64,000 bases of DNA from Jannaschia rubra (GCF_001403735.1 NZ_CXPG01000014.1:316406-380405); one strand, 5' to 3'. Shown: positions 1-10,919, numbered from the stretch's first letter. Notes: a model not told the origin generated them from the letters alone. Made by a program: numbers and translations.

Positions 1-58
1 GTGCGCGGGACCGAAAGATCCGCCGCCCGCAGCAACGCTATCCTGAGGAGGATATGGA

Positions 59-1282
59 ATGACCAAGTTCATCAACCCGGGCCTCGCTCCCACCAGCCGC
101 CGCAACGTCCTGCGCGGCTCGCTCCTGGCGGGGGCCGCGGCGATGACCGGCGGCATCGCCCATCAGGCGGCGGCAGCCATGCCGCACCGGATGTCGCCGC
201 CCCGCGGGCGGATGCCCGAAGCCAAGTTCGTGCCGGTCCAGGCCGACGCGCAGGCCAACGCCAAGCCCGTCGACCTTTCGGGCTACACCCGCGTCAAGCA
301 GGAGCTGGTGGCCCCGCCCTTCGCCCCCGAGCATGAGCAGGTGGCGACCGGCGATCCGAAGATCGTCGAGATCACGATGGACACGACCGAAGTCCTGATG
401 GTCGTCGACGAGGATACGGGCGCCAGCGTCTGGGCCCTGACCTACAACGGCTCGGTCCCCGGCCCGCTCATCATCGTGCACGAGGGCGACTACGTCGAGC
501 TGACGCTGCGCAACCCGGCTGACTCCCAGATGGAGCACAACATCGACTTCCACGCCTCGACCGGCGCCCTGGGCGGCGGTGGCCTGACCCACGTCTATCC
601 GGGTGAGGAGACGGTGCTGCGCTGGAAAGCGACCAAGCCCGGCTGCTTCACCTATCACTGCGCCCCCGGTGGCGCGATGATCCCATATCACGTCTGCCAC
701 GGCATGAACGGCGCGATCATGGTGCTGCCCCGCGACGGCCTGAAGGACAAGGACGGCAACCAGCTGAAGTACGACAAGATCGCCTACATCGGCGAGCAGG
801 ACTACTACCTGCCGCGGGACGAGAACGGCGACTTCAAGCAGTATGCCGTCGCCGGCGAGGACTATGCCGACAGCCTGGACGCGATGGCCACGCTGACGCC
901 CACGCACTGCGTCTTCAACGGCGCCGTGGGTGCCCTGACCGGTCCGGGCGCGCTGCGCTTCAACGTGGGCGAGACGGTGCTGATGATCCACAATCAGTGC
1001 AACCTCGACTCCCGGCCGCACCTGATCGGCGGGCATGGTGACTATGTCTGGGAATCGTCCTTCAGCGACGCGCCGATGACCGGCATGGAGACCTGGTTCG
1101 TCCGCGGCGGCAGTGCGGTTGCGGCGATGTACACCTTCGAACAGCCAGGGGTCTACGCCTACGTCAACCACAACCTGATCATCGGTGCGATGCTCGGCGC
1201 GACGGCCCACTTCGTGGTCGAAGGCGAATGGGACAATGCCCTGATGGAGCAGGTCGTCGCCCCGCGGTCGTTCGAGACCTGA
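59..1282 (+). CDS. nirK: Copper-containing nitrite reductase NirK
   Basis: Periplasmic enzyme reducing nitrite to nitric oxide in denitrification. The 407-residue protein has a twin-arginine signal (SRRNVLRG, residues 13-20) and a signal region ending near residue 40, then two cupredoxin domains. Ligands can be read directly: type 1 copper His160, Cys201, His211 and Met216; type 2 copper His165, His200 and His371; the catalytic Asp163 and His321 ([10 protein letters not shown]) are present. The residue before His211 is Tyr ([11 protein letters not shown]), where many characterised NirK proteins have Trp. The ATG is preceded by GAGGAGGA at 45-52. nirV follows 22 bp downstream. Only 58 bp of upstream sequence is visible and I see no NnrR/FNR box in it. 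Confidence 0.97.
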   Translation: MTKFINPGLAPTSRRNVLRGSLLAGAAAMTGGIAHQAAAAMPHRMSPPRGRMPEAKFVPVQADAQANAKPVDLSGYTRVKQELVAPPFAPEHEQVATGDPKIVEITMDTTEVLMVVDEDTGASVWALTYNGSVPGPLIIVHEGDYVELTLRNPADSQMEHNIDFHASTGALGGGGLTHVYPGEETVLRWKATKPGCFTYHCAPGGAMIPYHVCHGMNGAIMVLPRDGLKDKDGNQLKYDKIAYIGEQDYYLPRDENGDFKQYAVAGEDYADSLDAMATLTPTHCVFNGAVGALTGPGALRFNVGETVLMIHNQCNLDSRPHLIGGHGDYVWESSFSDAPMTGMETWFVRGGSAVAAMYTFEQPGVYAYVNHNLIIGAMLGATAHFVVEGEWDNALMEQVVAPRSFET

Positions 1283-1304
1283 GAACCCCACCGGAGGACA
1301 GATC

Positions 1305-2078
1305 ATGAAAACCCCCGCCGCGAAATCCTTCCGCCTTCAGGCCGCCCTGGCCGCGACGGTGCTGGCCGCGGCGGGGACCATCGGGGGGGCCGTGCTGCTG
1401 ACGCGCGGCCCCGCCGGCGACCTTTCGCTGCTGCCCGACACCGTTCCGGTCGCGGTGACCCTCGCCGAAAGCGACGGACCCCGCCCGCTCTGGGTGCAGC
1501 GCGACGAAGTGACCGTGGCCCAGTGGAACGCCTGCTTCGACGCCGGCGGCTGCGGCTTCGGCCTTCCGGTACGATCGGGCAGCGACGCAGCGACGACGCC
1601 GGCAACGGGCCTCAGCTATCCCGATACCCAGCAGTACACCGCCTGGATCAGCGACCGGACGGGCCACCCCTTCCGCCTGCCCGATCTGGCCGAATGGGAG
1701 GTGCTCGCGGCCTCCGTCCTGCATGACGACCCCGACCCGATCTTCACCGACCCGAACATGTCGTGGGCTTCGTCCTATCTGCTCGACGGTCGGCAGGACC
1801 GCGTTCTGCGGCCCAGCGGCGCCTTCTCGACCTCGGCGGATGGCGTGCGCGACCTGGACGGATCGGTCTGGGAATGGACCACCGATTGCTATGCCGGCAG
1901 CGCCGGGGAAGTCGATCCCGACCGCTGCCCCGCATTCTGGGTCGGCGGGGAACATCTGTCGGCAATCCCCTTCCTCGAACGCGACCCCGCGCGCGGCGGT
2001 TGCGCCGTGGGCGCCCCGCCCGCCCACCTGGGCATGCGGCTGGTCACCGACCGTGAGCCGCCGACGCCGCGCAGCTGA
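1305..2078 (+). CDS. nirV: NirV, formylglycine-generating-enzyme-like (SUMF1) domain protein
   Basis: NirV accompanies nirK in many Rhodobacteraceae; its biochemical role is not firmly established. The 257-residue protein has an N-terminal hydrophobic segment (about residues 12-33, signal anchor or signal peptide) and then a SUMF/FGE-sulfatase fold: DEVTVAQWNACFDAGGC (67-83), RLPDLAEWE (124-132), a GSVWEWTTDC block and a C-terminal GMRLV. These are hallmark family positions. Export to the periplasm, where NirK works, is inferred from the N-terminus. A GGAGGA ribosome site lies just before the ATG. It forms an operon with nirK and ends against a convergent amidohydrolase gene. Confidence 0.9.
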   Translation: MKTPAAKSFRLQAALAATVLAAAGTIGGAVLLTRGPAGDLSLLPDTVPVAVTLAESDGPRPLWVQRDEVTVAQWNACFDAGGCGFGLPVRSGSDAATTPATGLSYPDTQQYTAWISDRTGHPFRLPDLAEWEVLAASVLHDDPDPIFTDPNMSWASSYLLDGRQDRVLRPSGAFSTSADGVRDLDGSVWEWTTDCYAGSAGEVDPDRCPAFWVGGEHLSAIPFLERDPARGGCAVGAPPAHLGMRLVTDREPPTPRS

Positions 2079-2085
2079 GCGCGCC

Positions 2086-2106
2086 CGCCGCCGTCATTCG
2101 GCGGCG
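2086..2106. terminator. Inverted repeat between convergent nirV and amidohydrolase genes
   Basis: Perfect 8-bp inverted repeat CGCCGCCG / CGGCGGCG around a 5-nt loop, 8 bp past the nirV stop and including the stop of the opposing gene. There is no T-tract on either side, so it would be a weak or Rho-assisted bidirectional terminator. Confidence 0.45.
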
Positions 2107-3505
2107 ATGGGCGGCTTTGTCTCGGCCGGGATCGGGCAGGCATAGGGATGCTCGGCCAGATGCTCGGCATGGGCCTTCTTCGCCGCCGCCCGCAGCCTTT
2201 CGTCACGGATCGCCGCCCGCGCCGTCGCCGCCATGACCTTGGCCGCGTGCAGCATCCCCTTGTGCGCTGCGGGCGTCTTGCCCTGCGCGGTCTGTTGCCA
2301 GGTATGCAACGGCGTCCCCACGGCGCAGGTGGCGACCCGGGCCTGCACGGTGGGCACCGCCCAGCTGACGTCGCCCACGTCGGTGGAGCCCATGCCCCCC
2401 ATGAACGGGCGATCGAGCGGCGCCACGAAATCGCACAGCGGCAGGTCGTAGTCGGGCTTCATCGCCAGACGCTCGAAGGTGTCGGCGATGTCCTCGCGCG
2501 ACAGCGTCTTGCGTATGTCGCGGGCGAAGGCCGCGTCGTCCGCGTCGAAGGGCACCGGCCCCAGCGCGTCGAACTCGGCCTGCATGGCCTCCGACAGGGG
2601 GCGGTTGGCGATCAGGTTCGAGACGGCCGAGAACACGCGCGACGTCACCGCGGTTCCCGACATCAGGGCCGCGCCGTCCGCGATGTTCCGCACCCGTTCG
2701 ACCAGCGACTGCAGGCCCTGAAGGTCGGGGCTGCGGATCAGTTGCCGCACCGTGGCCTTGGCCTGAACCACGTTCGGCGCCTCGCCCCCCGCGTCGATGT
2801 AGGCGTAATGCACGCGCGCCGCGTCGGGCATGTGTTCGCGCAGGTAGTTGACGCCGATGTTCATCAACTCGACCGAATCGAGCGCCGACCGGCCCAGCTC
2901 GGGCGCCCCCGCCGCATGCGACGCCTTGCCGGTGAAGGTGAAGTCGATGCGGGTGTTCGCAAGCGACCGCATGTCGTCTACGGCGTTGAAGCTGGCGGGG
3001 TGCCAGGTGATCGCGATGTCCACGTCGTCGAACTGTCCGTCGCGCACCATGTAGGTCTTGGCCGCGCCGCCTTCCTCGGCTGGGCAGCCGTAGTAGCGGA
3101 CGCGGCCCTCCAACCCCTCGGCCTCCAGCCAGTCCTTCACGGCGGTGGCGGCGGACAGGGCGGCCGACCCCAGAAGGTTGTGACCGCAGCCGTGTCCGTA
3201 GCCTGCGGCGTCGATCCGCTTCGGCTCCGCCAGACCCGGTTCCTGGCTCAACCCCGGCAGGGCGTCGTATTCCCCCAGGATCGCGATGATCGGACCGCCC
3301 TGGCCCGCCTCGCCCATGACGGCCGTGGGAATGCCTGCGACGTTTTCTGTCACGCGGAAGCCCTGTTCGCGCAGCATCTCGGTATGCGCGGCGCAGGAAC
3401 GCGTTTCGGTATAGGCCACCTCGGGCGTGTCGAAGACGCGGTCGGCCAGCCCGATGAAGGCCTCGCGTCGGGCGTCGACCAGCGACCAGATCGGGTTCTC
3501 GTTCT

Positions 3506-3509
<4 letters not shown>
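2094..3509 (-). CDS. M20 family amidohydrolase, AbgB-like
   Basis: Cytoplasmic metal-dependent hydrolase of amide or peptide bonds, 471 residues, close to the length of AbgB (aminobenzoyl-glutamate hydrolase subunit B). Metal and catalytic motifs: GYGHGCGHNLLG (Cys108 and His110), GCPAEEGG (Glu145/Glu146), WHP (His170) and the SHAAGAPELGRSAL dimerisation-region motif. The ATG at 3509 overlaps the stop of the upstream ATPase gene by ATGA, so it is translationally coupled as the last gene of the ABC importer operon. This implies that the imported compound, perhaps an N-acyl amino acid or small peptide, is its substrate. The exact substrate cannot be read from sequence. Confidence 0.88.
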
Positions 3510-4551
<1,042 letters not shown>

Positions 4552-4555
<4 letters not shown>

Positions 4556-5541
4556 GTCGTGGGAACCTCGATGCGGCTTTCGGTGTGGGGGTGGACACAG
4601 CGGACGCTGTGGCCCGGGCGGGCGGCCTCCAGCGGTGGCTCCGGCGTGCAGGCATCGTCGGCACGAGGGCAGCGGGGGCGGAACTTGCACCCCGACGGCA
4701 GCTTCAGGAGCGACGGCGTCATCCCCTTGATCTGCGACAGCAGCGCGCCGTGGCGCTTGCCGTGGGGCACGCTCTCGATCAGGCCGCGGGTATAGGGGTG
4801 CATCGGCGCCGCGATGATGCGCGACGTCGGCCCTTCCTCGATGATGCGGCCCGCGTACATGACCGCCAGCCGATCGGCGAGGCCCGAGACGACGGCCAGA
4901 TCGTGCGTGATCCAGATGAGCGCCGTGCCCGCCTCGGCACAGAGTGTCTGCACTTCCGACAGGATCTGAGCCTGGATCGTGACGTCGAGCGCGGTCGTCG
5001 GCTCGTCCGCGATGATGAGGTCGGGCTTGTGCAGCATGGCGATGGCGATGGCCACGCGCTGCCGCATCCCGCCCGAGAACTGGTGCGGATAGGATTGCAG
5101 CCGCTCGTCCGGCGACGAGATGCCCACCGCCACCAGCGCCTCGCGCGAGCGGCGGAGCGCCTCGTCGCGCGACACGTCGACATGGGCGCGGACCGTCTCG
5201 ATCATCTGCGTGTCGATCCGCAGGACCGGGTTCAGCGTCATCATCGGATCCTGGAAGATCATGGCGATCCGCTTGCCGCGCAGGTGGCGCAACGCGCCCT
5301 CGCCTCCGGCCACCAGATCCTGCCCGTCGAACAGGATCTGACCCGAGACGACTCGGCCCGGCGGATCGACCAGCCCCAGGATCGAGAAGCCGGTGACCGA
5401 TTTGCCCGACCCGGATTCCCCCACCAGCCCCAGGATCTCGCCCCGGTCGACCGACAGGCTGACGCCGTCGACGGCGCGTGCCACCCCGTCGCGGGTGAAG
5501 AAATGCGTGTGCAGGTCACGGACCTCGAGAAGCCTGCTCAT
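4552..5541 (-). CDS. Oligopeptide/dipeptide ABC transporter ATPase (OppD/DppD type)
   Basis: First ATPase of the importer, 329 residues. Walker A GESGSGKS (41-48), signature FSGGM (155-159), Walker B DLIIADEP (174-181), H-loop ITHD, and the C-terminal Opp/Dpp extension with [12 protein letters not shown]. The ATG at 5541 overlaps the permease stop by ATGA. It pairs with the downstream DppF-like ATPase to form the heterodimeric motor of the transporter. Confidence 0.92.
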
Positions 5542-6470
5542 GTCGACAGCCGCGGGTTGAGGACGTCGCGCAGCCGGTCGCCGACGAGGTTGATGGCGAT
5601 GATCGTGAGGACGAGGGCGATGCCCGGAAACAGGCTGATCCAGTAGCGGCCCGACAGCAGGTAGTCGTAGCCGTTGGCGATCAGCAGCCCCAGCGACGGC
5701 TCGGTGATCGGCACCCCGACGCCGAGGAACGACAGCGTCGCCTCGAGCGCGATGGCCTGCGCGATCTGCACCGTGGCCACGACGATGAGCGGCGGGACGC
5801 AGTTGGGCAGAAGATGCCGGAACATGATCCGACGGTTCGACAGCGCCAGACAGCGGGCCGCGTCGATATAGTCCTTGCGCCGCTCGACGATTGCCGAACT
5901 GCGCACGGTGCGGGCGTAATAGGCCCATTGCACGATCACCAGCGCCAGAATCACCTTGTCCACCCCCCGCCCCAGGAGCGCCAGCAGGATCAGCGCCACG
6001 AGGATCGCCGGGAACGAGAGCTGCAGGTCGACGATCCGCATGATGAAGGAATCGAGCTTGCCGCCGAAATAGGCCGCGGTCACGCCGACGACGGTGCCGA
6101 TCGTGATCGCGATGCCCAGCGACATGGTGGCGACGACGAGGCTGATGCGAAGGCCGTAGATGATGGCCGACACCATGTCCCGCCCCTGCTGGTCGGTGCC
6201 GAGCCAATAGGTGTCGCCGGTGCCGAAGCTGACCTCGCCCGGCGGCAGGCCGCCGTCCATGATGTCGAGCTGCGCGAGATCGTAGGGGTTCTGCGGCGCG
6301 AGCCAAGGCGCGAGGATCGCGATGAGCGCGATCAGGACGAACAGAACCAGCCCCACGACGGCGACGGGGTCCTCGACGAACTCCTTGGCGACGCGGCGGA
6401 CCGGGCTGTCGATGCGGACGGGACCGGGGGTGCCCACGGGTTCCAGGTCGCTGGCGATGGAATTGGTCAT
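5538..6470 (-). CDS. ABC transporter permease, DppC/OppC type
   Basis: Inner-membrane permease of 310 residues with about six hydrophobic segments. The first follows a polar N-terminus (around residues 36-55), and the binding-protein-dependent transport fold includes the coupling-loop region near CLALSNRRIMFRHLLPN (EAA-like). The N-terminal extension before TM1 is typical of DppC. ATGA overlaps at both ends place it firmly in the operon. It partners the DppB-like permease encoded just upstream. Confidence 0.9.
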   Translation of the reverse strand: MTNSIASDLEPVGTPGPVRIDSPVRRVAKEFVEDPVAVVGLVLFVLIALIAILAPWLAPQNPYDLAQLDIMDGGLPPGEVSFGTGDTYWLGTDQQGRDMVSAIIYGLRISLVVATMSLGIAITIGTVVGVTAAYFGGKLDSFIMRIVDLQLSFPAILVALILLALLGRGVDKVILALVIVQWAYYARTVRSSAIVERRKDYIDAARCLALSNRRIMFRHLLPNCVPPLIVVATVQIAQAIALEATLSFLGVGVPITEPSLGLLIANGYDYLLSGRYWISLFPGIALVLTIIAINLVGDRLRDVLNPRLST

Positions 6471-7444
6471 CCCTTCATCTCCGACAGGCGTATCCGCGGG
6501 TCGAGCAGCGAATAGATCACGTCGACGAGGAAGTTGATGGTGACGATGATGAGGACCGTCAGCATGAGGTAGGCGACGATCACCGGCCGATCGAGCAGGT
6601 TGATGGAGTCGATAAGCAGTTTGCCCATTCCGGGCCAGGCGAAGACGGTCTCGGTGACGATGGCGAAGGCTACCATCGACCCCAGCTCCAGCCCGATGAT
6701 CGTGACCACCGGGATCATGATGTTCTTGAGAACGTGCACCATCACGACTCGACGCCCCGAAAGCCCCTTGGCGCGGGCGAACTTGACGTAGTCCTGCAGG
6801 CAGACCTCGCGCGTGTTGGCGCGGGCAAGCCGGATGATGAGCGACATCTTGAAGAGCGCGAGGTTGATCGCCGGCAGGATCAGGTGCGAAAGCCCGTCGA
6901 GCGTCAGGAAGCTTACCTCGAGGCCCATAAACTCGGTCGTCTGGCCGCGCCCACCCGCAGGCAGCCAGCCCAGAAGCACGGCGAAGACCAGGATGAGCAG
7001 CATTCCCTGCCAGAAGTTGGGCAGCGAGAACCCCAGGATCGATCCGCCCATGATCGTCTTGCCGGCCAGCCCATGCGGCCTGAGCCCCGCCCAGACGCCC
7101 AACGGCACGCCGAGCCCTACCGACAGGATGAGCGCCACCACCGCAAGTTCCATCGTCGCGGGCAACCGTTCGAGGATGATGTCGAGGGCCGGCCGGCCAT
7201 AGACGAAGGAGGTGCCGAGATCGCCGTGGATCGCATTCCCCAGGAAGATGCCGAATTGCTGCCAGAGCGGCTTGTCGAGGCCCAGGCGCTGCGTCGTCGC
7301 GGCGATCTGGGCCTGCGTCGCCTCCGGGTTGATGAGGACGTCGACAGGATTGCCGATGGCATAGACGCCCAGGAACACCAGGACCGCCATCGCGACGACC
7401 GCGAGAACGCTCTGGCCCGCGCGGCGGACGAGATAGACGATCAT
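6467..7444 (-). CDS. ABC transporter permease, DppB/OppB type
   Basis: Inner-membrane permease of 325 residues starting MIVYLVRRAGQS, with TM1 at about residues 9-30 as usual for DppB. The ATG at 7444 is chosen because GGAGGAGC lies 5-6 bases upstream; a frame extension to 7489 lacks a comparable site and would lie inside the intercistronic hairpin. The EAA-loop region (VCLQDYVKFARAKGLS) is visible. Its stop overlaps the next permease start by 4 bp. Confidence 0.9.
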   Translation of the reverse strand: MIVYLVRRAGQSVLAVVAMAVLVFLGVYAIGNPVDVLINPEATQAQIAATTQRLGLDKPLWQQFGIFLGNAIHGDLGTSFVYGRPALDIILERLPATMELAVVALILSVGLGVPLGVWAGLRPHGLAGKTIMGGSILGFSLPNFWQGMLLILVFAVLLGWLPAGGRGQTTEFMGLEVSFLTLDGLSHLILPAINLALFKMSLIIRLARANTREVCLQDYVKFARAKGLSGRRVVMVHVLKNIMIPVVTIIGLELGSMVAFAIVTETVFAWPGMGKLLIDSINLLDRPVIVAYLMLTVLIIVTINFLVDVIYSLLDPRIRLSEMKG

Positions 7445-7475
7445 TCCGTGCTCCTCCGGCAGCCGGTTGTGGGTC

Positions 7476-7506
7476 GGCGGCGCCCGCACCGGATGCGGGC
7501 GCCGCC
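7476..7506 (-). other. Intercistronic hairpin between binding-protein and permease genes
   Basis: Perfect 13-bp inverted repeat (GGCGGCGCCCGCA / TGCGGGCGCCGCC) with a 5-nt loop, 8 bp after the binding-protein stop. There is no T-tract in the direction of transcription. By analogy with the malE-malF type of arrangement, it probably protects the upstream mRNA end and/or lowers permease expression relative to the abundant binding protein. This role is inferred. Confidence 0.7.
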
Positions 7507-7514
7507 GTCGCGGC

Positions 7515-9116
7515 TCAGCCGGCGGGCTTGACCTCGGTGGCCATTGTGTACTGGTCCACGCGCGGCTCGTAATCGAGTTCGGGCTTCATCGCCCAGACCG
7601 TCTGCTCGTAGTGAAGCGGGATGATGCCGTAGTCGTCGAGCACCATGGTCCCCGCTTCCTGCAGCAGGCTGTCCCGCTCGGCATCGTCGATGGTGGACAT
7701 CGCCCGCAGCAGCACCTCGTCCATCGCGGGGTTGGAATAGCGGCCCGCGTTCGTCGGACCCATCCCCGTCTTCTCGTCGAAGGTGGCGACCAGCGACTTG
7801 AGCGGCGACGACATCTCGCCGGAGGATGCGCCCCAGCCCGCCATGTAGATCGGGAATTCCAGCGCGTTGCGGCGCGAGAAGAACTGGCTTGCCGTGCTCG
7901 CGTCCACGTTCACCTGGATGCCGATCCGCGCCAGCATCTGCGCCACGGCCTGCGCCACCTGTTCGTCGTTGATGTAGCGGTCGTTGGGCGTGCCCAGCGT
8001 GATGGTGAACCCGTCGGGATACCCGGCTTCGGTCAGCAGTTCCTTGGCGCGGTCGGGGTCGTAGGCATCGACCGGGCGCCCGGAGGAGCCGAACATTGGG
8101 GGCGGCAGAAGCTCACCCGCGGGCTGGGCATAGCCGCCCATGATCCGCTCGGCGATGGCCTCGCGGTTGATCGACAGGGAAATCGCCTCGCGGACGCGGG
8201 CGTCCATCAGGGGGTTCGTGTCGCCGGCCCCTTCGATGCCGGGCGCGCCTTCCTCCTGACGCATGTGCAGATAGATGATCCGGTTCGACAGGGCATCGAC
8301 GATCTTGAAACCCCCGTCCTCAAGCCGAGGAATGTCCTGGATCGGCGGCGATTCGATCATGTCCACGTCGCCCGCCAGCAGCGCCGCGACGCGGGGTCCG
8401 TCGCTGGTGATCGGGCGCATCACGACACGCTCCCACGCCGGGGTACCGCCCCAGTGCTCGTCGAACCGTGTCAGCGTCAGCTCCGACCCGCGGGTATAGC
8501 TTTCGAGTTTGTAGGGCCCGGTCCCCACGGCGACGTCCGGCGAATTGAACGCGGGCGATTGCGGCACGTCGCCCAGGCCCTCGCAGGTTCCCTGAGGTCC
8601 GAAGACGACCTCCTCCTCCGCTCCGAGGGTGTCGGCGGAAATGATCGAGATGCTCCAGAGTTCGGCCGGCAGCAGGGGGTTGGTCGCTTCGGTGCGGACG
8701 ATCAGCGTGTGGTCGTCCTCCGCCGTCATGTCGGCGATCGAGGCGGTGTAGATCGTGAAGGGCGACGGCGAATTCTCCACCAGCGGCACGCGGCAGAAGG
8801 AATAGATCACGTCGCGCGCCGTGAAGTCGGTGCCGTCGTGGAACTTCACCCCCTCGCGCAGCTTGAACCGCCAGGTGGTATCATCCACCGCTTCCCATTC
8901 GGTGGCCAGCCCCGGCCCGACCTTCTGCACCGCGTCCTGCGAGGTCAGCGTCTCGAAGACGTTCTTGTGGACCTGGATGTTCGTCGAGAGTTGATGGAAC
9001 TGCGGGTCCATCGACGTCGCCTCGGACTTGAGGCCGATGGCAAGATCCTGCGCCAGCGCCGGCATGGCGCCGAGAGCAAAGATGCCCGCAATGAGTGATG
9101 TCTTTCCCGCTTTCAC
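7515..9116 (-). CDS. ABC transporter substrate-binding protein, family 5 (peptide/nickel type)
   Basis: Periplasmic receptor of the importer, 533 residues. The GTG at 9116 is chosen because it gives a clean Sec signal peptide (VKAGKTSLIAGIFALGAMPA, cleavage likely after ALA at about residue 22) and a GGGGAGG ribosome site 8 bases upstream. The mature protein shows family features such as the LREGVKFHDGTDFTARDV block typical of SBP_bac_5. It heads an operon of five transport genes plus an amidohydrolase. The ligand is unknown; amino-acid conjugates or peptides are plausible given the hydrolase. Confidence 0.92.
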   Translation of the reverse strand: MKAGKTSLIAGIFALGAMPALAQDLAIGLKSEATSMDPQFHQLSTNIQVHKNVFETLTSQDAVQKVGPGLATEWEAVDDTTWRFKLREGVKFHDGTDFTARDVIYSFCRVPLVENSPSPFTIYTASIADMTAEDDHTLIVRTEATNPLLPAELWSISIISADTLGAEEEVVFGPQGTCEGLGDVPQSPAFNSPDVAVGTGPYKLESYTRGSELTLTRFDEHWGGTPAWERVVMRPITSDGPRVAALLAGDVDMIESPPIQDIPRLEDGGFKIVDALSNRIIYLHMRQEEGAPGIEGAGDTNPLMDARVREAISLSINREAIAERIMGGYAQPAGELLPPPMFGSSGRPVDAYDPDRAKELLTEAGYPDGFTITLGTPNDRYINDEQVAQAVAQMLARIGIQVNVDASTASQFFSRRNALEFPIYMAGWGASSGEMSSPLKSLVATFDEKTGMGPTNAGRYSNPAMDEVLLRAMSTIDDAERDSLLQEAGTMVLDDYGIIPLHYEQTVWAMKPELDYEPRVDQYTMATEVKPAG

Positions 9117-9255
9117 GATTCGATCCTCCCCGTTTGGTTTCCTGTCGATCGGGCATCCTGTCCCGAAGGCGCCGGTGCGATCCGGCTTGGCGGTCACGCT
9201 ATTATGCGCTAACCAAATGTCAATCTTGAAAAGTCATGCAGTTTGGTCATAGCCC
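9117..9255. promoter_or_regulatory. Divergent regulatory region between ABC operon and LysR gene
   Basis: 139-bp region between divergent genes. It holds an ACCAAA (9212-9217) ... TTTGGT (9242-9247) inverted repeat with a 24-nt spacer, and a third TTTGGT at 9133-9138. On the minus strand TTGACA (9218-9223) and TAATAG (9199-9204) resemble promoter hexamers, but the 13-nt spacer is too short for a normal sigma70 promoter, as would suit an activator-dependent one. That the LysR protein binds here is inferred from the arrangement. Confidence 0.4.
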
Positions 9256-10206
9256 ATGAATCGAGCCGATGCCGCAGACGACGGGGGCGACAGAAGATCG
9301 GGGATCACGCTGCGCGAACTCGAAGTGCTGCACGCACTGATCCGGACAGGTACGGCCATGAACGCGGCGCGAAGTCTCGGCATCTCCCAATCGGCGGTCA
9401 GCCGGCGACTGGCCCAACTGGAAGACCGGCTGGGCCTCGCTTTGTTCACGCGCGCGGGCGGACGGCTCGTGGCGACGCCCGAGGCCTTTGCCATCAACGA
9501 ACAGCTCGGGCCGGTCTTCGCCACCCTAGGACGCATCGTCAATCACGCGCGGGAGCCGCGGACGGCGCACCGCGGAACGCTCAGCATCGTGGCGCCGCCC
9601 ACCATCGCGCACCGTTTCCTGCCCGGTCGCATCGCCGCATTCCGCAAGCGCAACCCCGAACTGCACATCAGCCTGGAGGTCATCGCCAGCGACAGCCTGA
9701 TCACTGGGATCGCCGAATGCCGCTTCGACGTGGGCCTGACGGATACCCAGCCCGCCCACGACGGCATCACCAGCGAGCCGCTGATCGCGACGCAGGCCAT
9801 CTGCATCCTGCCGGGCGCGCACCACCTTGCCGACCGCGACGTGATCCGCCCCGAACATCTGGAAGGCGAGGCCTTCGTCGCCCTGTCGCGCCGCCATTCG
9901 AGCCGGGTCGCCATCGACCGCACCTTCGAACGGGCCGGCGTGCGCCGGCACATCGCTATCGAGACGGCAACCAGCGTGTCGGCGATGGAATTCGTGCGCG
10001 ACGGGCTGGGCGTGTCGCTGGTCAACCCGTTCCCCATCGTCCACCAGATCGGCCGCGGCGTGGCGGTGCGCCCATTCCTGCCGGAAATCGCATACACGAC
10101 CAGTTTCCTGTTGCCATCGAGCCGCGCGCCCACGGCGGCGGCCGTCGATTTCATCGCCGCGACGCGCGCCAGCCTCGACCGCACCGCCTATCCCACCGCC
10201 CCCTGA
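9256..10206 (+). CDS. LysR family transcriptional regulator
   Basis: 316-residue LysR-type regulator with an N-terminal winged helix-turn-helix at about residues 17-76 (TAMNAARSLGISQSAVSRRL, then LEDRLG.ALFTR) and a C-terminal periplasmic-binding-protein-like effector domain. It is transcribed divergently from the ABC importer/amidohydrolase operon, the classic arrangement for a LysR regulator of its neighbour. The likely inducer is the imported compound or its hydrolysis product. The ATG at 9256 leaves a 139-bp shared promoter region. Confidence 0.9.
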   Translation: MNRADAADDGGDRRSGITLRELEVLHALIRTGTAMNAARSLGISQSAVSRRLAQLEDRLGLALFTRAGGRLVATPEAFAINEQLGPVFATLGRIVNHAREPRTAHRGTLSIVAPPTIAHRFLPGRIAAFRKRNPELHISLEVIASDSLITGIAECRFDVGLTDTQPAHDGITSEPLIATQAICILPGAHHLADRDVIRPEHLEGEAFVALSRRHSSRVAIDRTFERAGVRRHIAIETATSVSAMEFVRDGLGVSLVNPFPIVHQIGRGVAVRPFLPEIAYTTSFLLPSSRAPTAAAVDFIAATRASLDRTAYPTAP

Positions 10207-10304
10207 CCCCGCCTTGCGTCCGGGGCGCCGGCCGGTCTAGTCAGGCGCGACGCCCGGCCCCGCTCCGGGCGACTTCGTTTCAGACACTCGCGCCGGGGGC
10301 TGCC

Positions 10305-10919
10305 ATGACGATCACGCTGCACAGGGGCGACCTGCCCGATGGGCTTTCCTTCGGCGCCTCGGTCGCAATCGACTGCGAGACGATGGGCCTCAATCCGCAC
10401 CGCGACCGGCTCTGCCTCGTGCAGCTCTCGGCCGGCGACGGCGACGCGCATCTGGTGCAGGTGGACAAGGGCCAGACCTCCGCCCCCAACCTCGAGGCGC
10501 TGTTGCGGGACGCGGATGTCCTGAAGCTGTTCCATTTCGGCCGCTTCGACATCGCGGCGATGTACCACGCCTTCGGCGCGCTGACGGGGCCTGTCTGGTG
10601 TTCCAAGATCGCGTCGCGCCTCGTGCGGACCTATACCGACCGGCACGGCCTCAAGGCCCTTCTGCAGGAGTTGCTGGGCGAGGACATCAGCAAGATGCAG
10701 CAGACGTCCGACTGGGGCGCGGAGACGCTGACCGAGGCGCAGATGGCCTATGCGGCCTCCGACGTGCTCTACCTTCACCGCCTGAAGGAGGTGCTGGACG
10801 CCCGCCTCGCGCGCGAGGACCGGACCGAGATCGCGCAGGCCTGCTTCGACTTCCTGCCGACACGCGCGAAGCTCGACCTGATCGGCTATCCCGAGACCGA
10901 CATCTTCGCCCATTCCTAA
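10305..10919 (+). CDS. Ribonuclease D-type 3'-5' exonuclease, single domain
   Basis: 204-residue DEDDy exonuclease: Asp23 and Glu25 (IDCETMGL), Asp82 (HFGRFDIAAMYH), and Tyr149 with Asp153 (YAASD). It contains only the exonuclease domain; the HRDC domains of full-length RNase D (about 370 residues) are absent, which is a known short form in alphaproteobacteria. A role in trimming the 3' ends of structured RNAs follows from the family. It lies just upstream of the lpt genes and may be co-transcribed with them (19-bp gap). Confidence 0.87.
   Translation: MTITLHRGDLPDGLSFGASVAIDCETMGLNPHRDRLCLVQLSAGDGDAHLVQVDKGQTSAPNLEALLRDADVLKLFHFGRFDIAAMYHAFGALTGPVWCSKIASRLVRTYTDRHGLKALLQELLGEDISKMQQTSDWGAETLTEAQMAYAASDVLYLHRLKEVLDARLAREDRTEIAQACFDFLPTRAKLDLIGYPETDIFAHS

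Noticed and set aside
1..58. An FNR/NnrR box (TTG-N8-CAA type) upstream of nirK
   Set aside because: Only 58 bp are available and no palindrome of this type is visible; the regulatory region probably lies outside the window.
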